NCBI GenBank assembly: GCA_964654125.1
Contig: CAZZGG010000087.1
Coordinates: forward strand, 1 to 11,636
DNA length: 11,636 bases
Reading direction: 5' to 3'
Origin: JAAYBY01 sp964654125
Lineage (GTDB): Bacteria > Bacillota > Clostridia > Saccharofermentanales > UBA5734
Part shown: positions 1-5,697 of the stretch, piece by piece
How positions within the stretch are numbered: position 1 is the first letter of the stretch
Layout: every line of letters begins with the position of its first letter
Notes under the pieces: generated by a model
Seen by the model: the letters and a program-made list of their open reading frames with translations, nothing else
Databases searched by the model: none
What the model was told of the DNA's origin: nothing
Position numbers and translations under genes: made by a program

Positions 1-22
1 TCAAGGCCAGGGAGGAATCCAT
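1..22 (-). CDS. Possible start of the next gene (partial)
   Basis: An ATG (22-20 on the minus strand) opens a frame reading MDSSLAL to the window edge. It lies six bases after the DUF1385 stop codon, with a weak GGTGA-like ribosome binding site overlapping that stop. In Clostridia the rho-rpmE-DUF1385 cluster is often followed by prmC and prfA, so this may be prmC. Only seven codons are visible, so neither identity nor reality can be shown. Confidence 0.3.
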
Positions 23-28
23 CTGCTT

Positions 29-1012
29 TCACCAGCGATCGCTGGCCAGGGTCTGGGGACGCACCGCATCAAGGGCGGTTATGGCAACTTCCAGCATGCT
101 GTCATCAGGCTCGGCTGTGGTCAGGCGTTGCATCCACAAGCCGGGTGCGGCAATGGCTCTGGTCAATTTGTTGTCATAGCGGCCGGTCAGCCTGATAATT
201 TCATAAGCAATACCCGCGACAATAGGCACCAGGGCAAACCTGATCAATAGATTAATCCAGCGGCCCCACCAGCCACTGAGGGAAAAAACAATGATGCTGA
301 TCATGATGACCAAAAACAAAAAGGCAGTGCCGCAACGGGCGTGAAAGCGGGAAAATTTACGTACATTTTCCACTGTCAAGGGCAGCCTGGCTTCATAACA
401 GGCAATCGCCTTGTGCTCAGCCCCATGATACATCCAGACCCGGCGCATTTCCGCCATCCGGTTAGCCAGGGCTAAATATGCTAAAAACAAGCTTATTCTG
501 ACCAGACCTTCGAGCAGGTTGGAAAGAATATTGCCCAGGCCCAGCCACTGGCGCACAAATGAGGTCAAAAAATTGGGCAGCAGGATAAAAAGACCAACAC
601 TGAAAAGCAGGCCCACTACAACAGATCCATACAAGATGAGCTCTTCATGTTTTTGCCAAAACTCCTGCCACTTGCCTGCGAATTTACTTTTTTTTGCTGC
701 GGGCTCTGCTGGCTCTTTGGCTGCAGGTTCGTCTTCTGCAAGCTCGGCTGACCTGAGCAGGGCTTTGGTACCGCTGACCAACTGGCGAAAAAGCCGCACA
801 CAACCGCGGATAAAAGGCCAGCTGGCCGGCCCGTCTGTTTTGTCCAGGCGGGATTTTTCCACAGTTATACTGCCATCAGGCCGGCGCACTGCCAGGGCTT
901 TTGTTTTTGGTCCGATCATCATCAGGCCCTCTATCAAAGCCTGTCCACCGATTGTTGTTTTATGCTGGCAGGCAGATTGCTCATCCGCCTCATGCTTGGC
1001 TGATTTTTTCAT
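29..1012 (-). CDS. DUF1385 family membrane protein (YqhQ-like)
   Basis: This protein of 327 residues belongs to the DUF1385 family (B. subtilis YqhQ), often labelled a predicted metal-dependent enzyme; its reaction is not established. The family signature GGQALIEGLMMIGPK lies at residues 22-36 and the conserved HGAEHKAI motif at about 196-203, followed by FHARCGTAF near 223-231. Hydrophobic segments at about 127-150, 165-184, 229-248 and 256-272 predict an integral membrane protein. A charged Glu/Ala/Pro/Lys linker (about 91-112) separates the N-terminal domain from the first membrane segment. I chose the ATG at 1012 because AGAGGT stands four bases upstream and the protein then begins MKKSAK. 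A TTG at 1048 would lie inside the upstream terminator hairpin. It follows rpmE in the usual clostridial order, but a terminator lies between them, so expression probably depends on read-through. Confidence 0.9.
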   Translation of the reverse strand: MKKSAKHEADEQSACQHKTTIGGQALIEGLMMIGPKTKALAVRRPDGSITVEKSRLDKTDGPASWPFIRGCVRLFRQLVSGTKALLRSAELAEDEPAAKEPAEPAAKKSKFAGKWQEFWQKHEELILYGSVVVGLLFSVGLFILLPNFLTSFVRQWLGLGNILSNLLEGLVRISLFLAYLALANRMAEMRRVWMYHGAEHKAIACYEARLPLTVENVRKFSRFHARCGTAFLFLVIMISIIVFSLSGWWGRWINLLIRFALVPIVAGIAYEIIRLTGRYDNKLTRAIAAPGLWMQRLTTAEPDDSMLEVAITALDAVRPQTLASDRW

Positions 1013-1016
1013 CTTT

Positions 1017-1022
1017 ACCTCT
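1017..1022 (-). promoter_or_regulatory. Ribosome binding site deciding the DUF1385 start
   Basis: AGAGGT is followed by AAAG and then the ATG at 1012. This supports the start at 1012 rather than the TTG at 1048. Confidence 0.6.
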
Positions 1023-1029
1023 ATATGTG

Positions 1030-1055
1030 AAAAAGGAGGTCTGTTCAAACCTCCT
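1030..1055 (-). terminator. Intrinsic terminator between rpmE and DUF1385
   Basis: On the minus strand a perfect 7-bp stem, AGGAGGT / ACCTCCT, with an 8-nt loop is followed by TTTT. It begins ten bases after the rpmE stop codon, which fits a terminator. The stem is short and the T run modest, so partial read-through into DUF1385 is likely. The 5' arm happens to look like a Shine-Dalgarno sequence. Confidence 0.6.
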
Positions 1056-1064
1056 CCTGCAGTC

Positions 1065-1254
1065 CTATTTCTGTTTCATGCGTCTGTTGAACTTATCAAC
1101 ACGTCCTCCGGAATCGACCAGCTTTTGCCGGCCGGTGAAAAACGGATGGCATTTTGAACAGATATCCACGTTTGGTTGAACGGGTTACAAAACTCTCGCC
1201 GCAAGCACATTTGACTGTGGCTTCGCTGTATTGTGGATGGATACCTTCCTTCAT
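1065..1254 (-). pseudogene. rpmE: Ribosomal protein L31 gene, frameshifted
   Basis: The sequence encodes a bacterial L31, a zinc-binding large-subunit protein, in two reading frames. From the ATG at 1254 the first frame reads MKEGIHPQYSEATVKCACG and continues to about VTRST, with the zinc cysteines C16 and C18. At about 1170-1176 the family resemblance moves to another frame: NVDICSKCHPFFTGRQKLV, then DSGGRVDKFNRRMKQK and a TAG at 1065. The whole span is 190 nt, not a multiple of three. Compared with usual L31 proteins (STKPE-type spacing before the second CxxC), three to four residues are also missing at the junction, so a deletion of about 11 nt would explain both facts. Both halves are otherwise intact, so the lesion is recent or an assembly error. 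AGGTGAG lies at good spacing upstream of the start, and a consensus promoter precedes it. Confidence 0.85.
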
Positions 1255-1275
1255 TGCTCTCACCTCGCTTAAGCA

Positions 1276-1297
1276 CAATATATCTTGGTATATATTG
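1276..1297. promoter_or_regulatory. Perfect inverted repeat at the rpmE transcription start (possible operator)
   Basis: CAATATAT and ATATATTG form a perfect 8-bp inverted repeat around a 6-nt spacer. The dyad covers roughly positions +1 to +24 of the transcript predicted from the rpmE promoter, where a bound repressor would block initiation. It does not match a Zur box as I know it. It could also act as a weak, AU-rich hairpin at the RNA 5' end. Confidence 0.45.
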
Positions 1298-1305
1298 CGC
1301 AGTTG

Positions 1306-1334
1306 ATTTTATTACAATTCAGCTGGCTTGTCAA
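1306..1334 (-). promoter_or_regulatory. Sigma-A promoter of rpmE
   Basis: On the minus strand TTGACA (1334-1329) is separated by 17 bp from TAAAAT (1311-1306). The predicted start is near 1299, giving a leader of about 45 nt before the rpmE ATG. Confidence 0.75.
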
Positions 1335-1347
1335 TAATCGTAGCCAG

Positions 1348-1373
1348 GCAATTTCTGGGTGCAATTTCTGGGT
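1348..1373. repeat. Perfect tandem duplication of 13 bp
   Basis: GCAATTTCTGGGT occurs twice head to tail (1348-1360 and 1361-1373). It lies in the rho-rpmE intergenic region, 14 bp upstream of the rpmE -35 box. It looks like a slippage duplication that could vary between strains. Confidence 0.8.
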
Positions 1374-1464
1374 CGTTCAGACTGGATTCGGAGGCTGCCA
1401 GGAATGTGCCAGACCGTCAAGTAATCCTTACATGCTGGCCTCTTTGTGCCTGGGCTGCCACAGC

Positions 1465-3276
1465 CTAGGTCATATTGCCGCTGCCATAGCTACCATTGGT
1501 ACCTGTGCTGGCCTGGGCCGGTGTTCTGGTCCCCCGCATTGCTTCAAAGACCTTCTTATCATTAAAAGATACATTGACAGATGAAATAAAGTGATCATTG
1601 TTTCTGGTTTTTAAAAGCAGATTGATGATCGCCTCTGTCACAGCAGCGGTGTCTAACTGGCTGAAAGCCTTGCGGATGGTCCAGACTGCATCCAGTTCCC
1701 GGCTGCTCATCAGTAGTTCTTCCCGTCTGGTGCCTGACTTATTCAGATCAATGGCCGGGAAAATCCTCTTTTCAGAAAGCTTGCGGTCCAGATAGACCTC
1801 CATATTGCCGGTGCCTTTGAATTCTTCAAAAATAACCTCATCCATCCGTGAACCTGTCTCAATCAGGGAAGTAGCTATAATTGTCAGGCTGCCGCCATCT
1901 TCTATATTACGGGCTGCTCCGAAAAAGCGCTTAGGTCCATAAAGGGCACCCGGATCAAGTCCGCCTGATAAGGTTCTGCCGGTTGGGTTTATCGTCAGGT
2001 TGTAGGCCCTGGCCAAACGGGTCATGCTGTCGAGTAAAATCATGACATCCTGCTTCAGCTCAACCAGGCGCATGGCTCTTTCCAGGACCAGCTCGACCAC
2101 CTTGGTGTGGTTTTCCGGCGTCTTGTCAAAGGTTGAATAAACAACCTCGCCATTGATTGAGCGCTGCATGTCGGTGACTTCTTCCGGTCTTTCATCAATC
2201 AGGAGCACAATCAGTTTTGTTTCCGGATTATTGATGCTGACCGCATTGGCAATCTTTTGTAAAAGGATCGTCTTACCTGCTTTGGGCGGTGAGACAATCA
2301 TCCCGCGCTGGCCTTTGCCGATCGGTGCCACCAGGTCAATAATCCTGGTTGACAGCTCATTGCGGGTTGTTTCCAAAACAAAGCGTTCATTGGGATAGAT
2401 CGGGGTCAGGCGATCAAAGTGTGGCCTGCGCACCATCTTGTCAGGTGGCAGGTCATTGACTTCCTTGATATAGTGCAAGGCCTGGTAGCGTTCATTCTCG
2501 CGCTGCTGCCGGACCGGTCCTGTGACATAATCGCCTGAACGCAAACCAAAACGCCGGATGTACTGGGGCGGCACATAGATGTCTTTATTACCTTGCAGGT
2601 AATTGTTTTTGCGCAAAAAGCCATAGCCATCGGCCATGATCTCCAAAACACCGCCCTGGATATCATCGACTTCCACAATTGGTGTTTTGTCTGCTTCCGG
2701 CTCAGCAGGTAACTCGGTGATCTCCTGCACTGCCGGTTCTTTTTCAGTCTCTTCCGGCGGTGGTGGGCTGCTATCTATTTTTTCTGGAATCTCCACAGTG
2801 CGCGTAACCTTAGCCTTGGCCTGATTGCGCGGCTGTCTGGTCTTTTTGGCAGGCGGGGCAGCTTCTTCAGGCTCAGCAGCCTTTACTTCTTCTTCTGCTG
2901 CTTCAGCAGCTGCAGCCACAGGCTTCTTGCGCCGGGCAGCTGGCTTTTTAGCTGGCTTTTCAGCTTCTTCCTCGGATTTTTTTGTTGTTTTACGGGTTCT
3001 TTTAGCAGGACTTGCTTTGACTGGTTTTTCTTCGTCTTCTGTTGCTGCCGGCTGTTTTGTTGCCACCGGCTCAGCTTGTTCTGACTTTGCTTTTGCAGCT
3101 GCTTCTTCCGTCTTGCCCTGGTCAGTCTCCTGGGCTTTGGCATTAGCTTCTTCCAGGAAGGCAACAAGCTGGGCTTTTGTCATTTTTCGTGCCTCTGTTG
3201 CGGTTAACAGACCGGCAATCTGGGCAATGATAACCAAATCAGCTTTGGTTTTTCCGGCGATCTCAATCGAAGGCAT
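1465..3276 (-). CDS. rho: Transcription termination factor Rho with long insertion
   Basis: Rho is a hexameric RNA helicase that loads on untranslated RNA and uses ATP to dislodge RNA polymerase. In the numbering from the first of two ATGs (MMPSIE), the Rho_N helical domain spans about 8-45 and the cold-shock-like RNA-binding domain starts at GVLEIMADGYGFLR (210-223). Walker A is PPKAGKT (331-337), Walker B is DVMILLDS (411-418), the Q-loop region is PTGRTLSGG (432-440) and the R-loop is KSGTRREE (514-521). Between Rho_N and the RNA-binding domain lies a low-complexity Lys/Ala/Glu/Pro-rich insertion of about 155 residues, so the protein has 603 residues against about 420 in E. coli. The tail is rich in Gly, Ser, Thr and Asn. 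I prefer the second ATG (3276), because GAGGTGG is only one base from the first (3279). A consensus promoter and a leader of about 145 nt precede it. Confidence 0.97.
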   Translation of the reverse strand: MPSIEIAGKTKADLVIIAQIAGLLTATEARKMTKAQLVAFLEEANAKAQETDQGKTEEAAAKAKSEQAEPVATKQPAATEDEEKPVKASPAKRTRKTTKKSEEEAEKPAKKPAARRKKPVAAAAEAAEEEVKAAEPEEAAPPAKKTRQPRNQAKAKVTRTVEIPEKIDSSPPPPEETEKEPAVQEITELPAEPEADKTPIVEVDDIQGGVLEIMADGYGFLRKNNYLQGNKDIYVPPQYIRRFGLRSGDYVTGPVRQQRENERYQALHYIKEVNDLPPDKMVRRPHFDRLTPIYPNERFVLETTRNELSTRIIDLVAPIGKGQRGMIVSPPKAGKTILLQKIANAVSINNPETKLIVLLIDERPEEVTDMQRSINGEVVYSTFDKTPENHTKVVELVLERAMRLVELKQDVMILLDSMTRLARAYNLTINPTGRTLSGGLDPGALYGPKRFFGAARNIEDGGSLTIIATSLIETGSRMDEVIFEEFKGTGNMEVYLDRKLSEKRIFPAIDLNKSGTRREELLMSSRELDAVWTIRKAFSQLDTAAVTEAIINLLLKTRNNDHFISSVNVSFNDKKVFEAMRGTRTPAQASTGTNGSYGSGNMT

Positions 3277-3280
3277 CATA

Positions 3281-3287
3281 CCACCTC
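3281..3287 (-). promoter_or_regulatory. Ribosome binding site of rho
   Basis: GAGGTGG lies four bases before the ATG at 3276 and one base before the ATG at 3279, which favours the downstream start. Confidence 0.6.
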
Positions 3288-3293
3288 ATATTT

Positions 3294-3309
3294 ACCGCCC
3301 ACAGGCGGT
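3294..3309 (-). promoter_or_regulatory. Hairpin in the rho leader just upstream of the ribosome binding site
   Basis: ACCGCC and GGCGGT form a perfect 6-bp GC-rich stem with a 4-nt loop. It ends six bases before the ribosome binding site of rho. No T run follows, so it is not a terminator. It may affect translation or Rho loading in autogenous control, which is known for rho in other bacteria. Confidence 0.45.
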
Positions 3310-3429
3310 TTGCTTCATTGGATTGACAGACTATCCTGAGGCACACAAACAATTTGATCTAAATGTTCGCAAAAAAAATCAGATAAAAGGCGTGTGATAG
3401 ACAGAAATTGTCATCAAGGGATTAATTTG

Positions 3430-3458
3430 ATTATAAAACCTGGCTAAATTTACGTCAA
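3430..3458 (-). promoter_or_regulatory. Sigma-A promoter of rho
   Basis: On the minus strand TTGACG (3458-3453) is separated by 17 bp from a perfect TATAAT (3435-3430). The expected start is near 3423, so the leader is about 145 nt and carries an eight-T run (3371-3378) besides the hairpin at 3294-3309. Confidence 0.8.
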
Positions 3459-3534
3459 GCTACAAAGATGTAATTGGCAATATCTTGGCAAATAGCAAGA
3501 GAAAGAGCCTGGCAGGCTGCTTTTTTGGTCATAT

Positions 3535-3568
3535 AGACAGTGCCGGCTGCAGAATGCCGGCACTGTCT
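3535..3568 (-). terminator. Perfect 13-bp hairpin downstream of mreB
   Basis: AGACAGTGCCGGC pairs perfectly with GCCGGCACTGTCT around an 8-nt loop, 26 bases after the mreB stop codon. The position and stability suggest a 3'-end structure of mreB mRNA. No T run follows directly on the minus strand. A smaller hairpin (3506-3518) follows, with CTTTCTCTT after it on that strand and TTTTTT beyond it on the plus strand. Confidence 0.55.
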
Positions 3569-3594
3569 GAAGTTTGTTTACAAAGATCAAGGGT

Positions 3595-4605
3595 TCAGCT
3601 ATCACTAAGGGCAGCGAATTTATCCATCATGCCCAGGGCCTTGCCTGTGCCGATAGCCACACAGGAGATGGCATCATCTGCTGCGATCACATCAATGCCG
3701 ACCTTGGCGGATAACATCCTGTCCAGGCCGTAGAGCAGGGCCCCACCTCCGGTCAGGACAATACCACGCTGGCTGATATCAGCCATCAGCTCAGGTGGAG
3801 TGCGTTCCAAAACTGAGTGGACAGCTTCGAAAATCTGGGAAACAGGTTCTTCCAGGGCTTCAAGCATCTCAGTCGATGTAACAGTTATGGTTGCCGGCAG
3901 ACCGGTGATCAGGTTACGCCCACGCACCTCCATGGTCAGCTCCTCTTCCCGCGGATAGGCGCAGCCAATATTGATTTTGAGCTCTTCAGCTGTTCTTTCA
4001 CCAATCAGGATATTGTGCTTGCGCCGGACATGCTTGATGATCGCCTCATCGAAACGGTCACCAGCCACTTTCAAGGAAAAATCAACCACGGGCTGACATA
4101 AGGAGATAACAGCAATGTCACAGGTACCACCACCAACATCAACTATCATGCTGCCACAGGCCTTGGTGATGTCTATGCCGGCACCAATAGCCGCAGCGAT
4201 CGGTTCCCTGATCAAAAAGACATCCTTGGCACCAGCATGTTTACAGGCGTCTTCAACAGCCTTTTGCTCAACCGGAGTGATAACCGAGGGCACACAAACA
4301 ACAATAGTTGGTTTGAAATATCTGGTCAGGATACCTTTGCAGACCCGGCCGATAAAGGCCTTGAGCATCACTTCAGTCACTTTGAAATCAGAGATGACAC
4401 CGTCCCGCAAGGGCCGGATGGCATCAACAATGCCAGGAGTCCTGCCCAGCATCAGGCTGGCACTTTCACCTATGGCCAGCACCTTGCCTGTTTTCGAATT
4501 TATTGCCACTACTGACGGTTCACGCAGGACCACACCCCGCCCCCGCACATAGATCAAGACAGATGCTGTACCAAGGTCTATACCTATATCCATGCCTAAG
4601 CCCAT
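3595..4605 (-). CDS. mreB: Rod shape-determining protein, MreB/Mbl family
   Basis: MreB-family proteins are bacterial actins that form membrane-associated filaments and guide peptidoglycan synthesis along the cell cylinder. The 336 residues cover the full family length. The phosphate-1 motif GMDIGIDLGTASVLIY is at about 4-19, followed by GRGVVLREPSVVAI. The phosphate-2 motif MIVDVGGGTCDIAVISL lies near 154-170 and the adenosine motif VLTGGGALLYG near 285-295. The ATG at 4605 has AGAGG upstream at 8-base spacing and gives the expected N-terminus. The gene stands alone, without mreC or mreD, as is common for Mbl-type paralogues in Bacillota, so it may be an Mbl or MreBH equivalent rather than the main MreB. 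Its promoter overlaps that of the divergent traX-like gene. Confidence 0.93.
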   Translation of the reverse strand: MGLGMDIGIDLGTASVLIYVRGRGVVLREPSVVAINSKTGKVLAIGESASLMLGRTPGIVDAIRPLRDGVISDFKVTEVMLKAFIGRVCKGILTRYFKPTIVVCVPSVITPVEQKAVEDACKHAGAKDVFLIREPIAAAIGAGIDITKACGSMIVDVGGGTCDIAVISLCQPVVDFSLKVAGDRFDEAIIKHVRRKHNILIGERTAEELKINIGCAYPREEELTMEVRGRNLITGLPATITVTSTEMLEALEEPVSQIFEAVHSVLERTPPELMADISQRGIVLTGGGALLYGLDRMLSAKVGIDVIAADDAISCVAIGTGKALGMMDKFAALSDS

Positions 4606-4632
4606 TTTACAACCTCTTTCTACATATCAAAC

Positions 4633-4687
4633 CAGCCGGCTTTACTGCCGCAGAATTAAGCTCTGTCTGACGCAGCTGGCCCGGCTG
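4633..4687 (-). promoter_or_regulatory. Structured 5' leader of mreB (nested inverted repeats)
   Basis: CAGCCGG and CCGGCTG (4633-4639 and 4681-4687) can pair and enclose a smaller pair CTGC/GCAG (4645-4648, 4672-4675) and an inner CAGA/TCTG (4651-4654, 4662-4665). All lie in the roughly 100-nt leader predicted for mreB. I recognise no known riboswitch. The inner stems are short, so the fold is tentative. Confidence 0.35.
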
Positions 4688-4695
4688 AAAACACT

Positions 4696-4724
4696 TTGAG
4701 AACACTGCTTTACAATGATACAAT
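4696..4724 (+). promoter_or_regulatory. Sigma-A promoter of the traX-like gene
   Basis: TTGAGA (4696-4701), a 17-bp spacer, then TACAAT (4719-4724). The expected start is near 4731, about 73 nt before the ATG. It shares DNA with the oppositely directed mreB promoter. Confidence 0.65.
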
Positions 4725-4743
4725 ATGATAACTGGATAATCAA
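4715..4743 (-). promoter_or_regulatory. Sigma-A promoter of mreB
   Basis: On the minus strand TTGATT (4743-4738), a 17-bp spacer, then TATCAT (4720-4715), with a start near 4708. Its -10 box overlaps the -10 box of the plus-strand promoter by two bases, so both cannot be occupied at once. Confidence 0.55.
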
Positions 4744-4803
4744 CTGATCTTCTTGCCGAAAAGGGACCCAGCCCGGTCAAGATAACACTAAACAGGTAGC
4801 CTT

Positions 4804-5625
4804 ATGCTGAAATATCTAGCTTGCCTATTAATGCTGATCGATCATGTCGGTCTTTTTTTCGCCCACCGCCTGCCGGAAGAGCTGGTTTTGCTGCTGCGCT
4901 CAACCGGCCGGCTGGCTTTTCCGATCTTCGCCTGGTTAGTAGCACGCGGTTATGCCCGCACCCGCAACCAAGCCAGATATTTCACCCGCATGGTTGTTTT
5001 TGCCCTGCTGGCAGAACTGGTTATCAAAAAAGCTTTCAGCCTGCAGGGCTGGCCGATGGACTGGTCGAATGTGCTTTTCACCTTTGCCCTGGCCCTGGCC
5101 CTGCTCTCAGGTTATCAGCTAGCCACCTGTTCTTTCCACGATATGATCGCCAGCTTGCGGCCGGTATCCCCCACTCCTGACACAGCACCAGCGCCAGCCC
5201 GCTATCATGTGCGGCTTAATCCACGTGGCATCACCCTGGATCCGCGCTTAGGTCTAGTCCTGGGCTGTATCACTATCGGCCTGGTCATAGTCACCACTAT
5301 CCTGCTCAAGCCGGATTACGGTTTTTTCGGACTGGCAGCGGTGTTCTTGTTTTATATCGCCCAACAAAAATTCCCGGAAAAGGATCAGCCCAAAAGAGCC
5401 CTCCAGCTTTTCATCATGCTGCATGCTGTCTTTTTACCTCTGCGCATCTTCTGCTCAAATTGGTCTTTGGACTGGGCCATCTTGCAGCTTTTCTCCATCC
5501 TGGCCCTGCCTCTTTGTTTCAGATATGATAAGACAAGAAGGCCAGCCGCCTGGGAAAAGTACTTCTTTTATCTCTTTTATCCCTTGCACATTTATCTACT
5601 CAGCTGGCTAGTCCTGTTACTTTGA
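4804..5625 (+). CDS. TraX family membrane protein
   Basis: The 273 residues match the TraX family (PF05857). The founding member, F-plasmid TraX, acetylates the pilin N-terminus. Chromosomal copies are common in Bacillota and their substrate is unknown. The N-terminus shows the family pattern: a membrane helix with MLIDHVGLFF, then STGRLAFPIFAWLVARGY and a TRNQARYFTRM basic stretch. The C-terminus has the typical FYLFYPLHIYLLSW segment. I count about seven or eight hydrophobic segments. A hydrophilic Pro-rich loop of about 40 residues (near 110-148) interrupts them and looks longer than usual. The start ATG has only a weak AGGT-type ribosome binding site, so expression may be low. No conjugation genes lie nearby, so a role in conjugation is unlikely; acylation of a surface molecule is an inference only. 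Confidence 0.85.
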   Translation: MLKYLACLLMLIDHVGLFFAHRLPEELVLLLRSTGRLAFPIFAWLVARGYARTRNQARYFTRMVVFALLAELVIKKAFSLQGWPMDWSNVLFTFALALALLSGYQLATCSFHDMIASLRPVSPTPDTAPAPARYHVRLNPRGITLDPRLGLVLGCITIGLVIVTTILLKPDYGFFGLAAVFLFYIAQQKFPEKDQPKRALQLFIMLHAVFLPLRIFCSNWSLDWAILQLFSILALPLCFRYDKTRRPAAWEKYFFYLFYPLHIYLLSWLVLLL

Positions 5626-5656
5626 GCAAAAATGTGAAAAGATAGCAATAATCTGC

Positions 5657-5662
5657 TAAAAT
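5657..5662 (+). promoter_or_regulatory. Extended -10 promoter element of leuS
   Basis: TGCTAAAAT (5654-5662) is an extended -10 box. No good -35 is present; GTGAAA 17 bp upstream is a poor match. The leader to the leuS ATG would be only about 29 nt. Confidence 0.5.
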
Positions 5663-5697
5663 AGACAAGTTAAATACCGGCAAAGTGAGGTTTGCAT

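Noticed and set aside
519..1157. Long plus-strand open frame opposite DUF1385 and rpmE
   Set aside because: It is antisense to recognisable genes, has no family resemblance and no good ribosome binding site.
1170..1176. Programmed frameshifting in rpmE
   Set aside because: No typical slippery heptamer or stimulatory structure is seen, and L31 genes are not known to be recoded. Residues also seem to be missing, which fits a deletion better.
1449..1469. Hairpin overlapping the rho stop codon
   Set aside because: The stem has a mismatch and no T run follows on the rho strand, so it is not called a terminator.
2825..3397. 190-codon plus-strand frame rich in Ala and Ser opposite rho
   Set aside because: It is the antisense shadow of the low-complexity Rho insertion, which by composition has few stop codons.
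3362..3416. Possible intrinsic attenuator in the rho leader (weak stem near 3395-3416 and an eight-T run)
   Set aside because: The stem is AU-rich with a bulge and the T run is too far from it.
4115..4552. Plus-strand frame opposite mreB
   Set aside because: mreB explains the region fully; the frame has no recognisable protein features.
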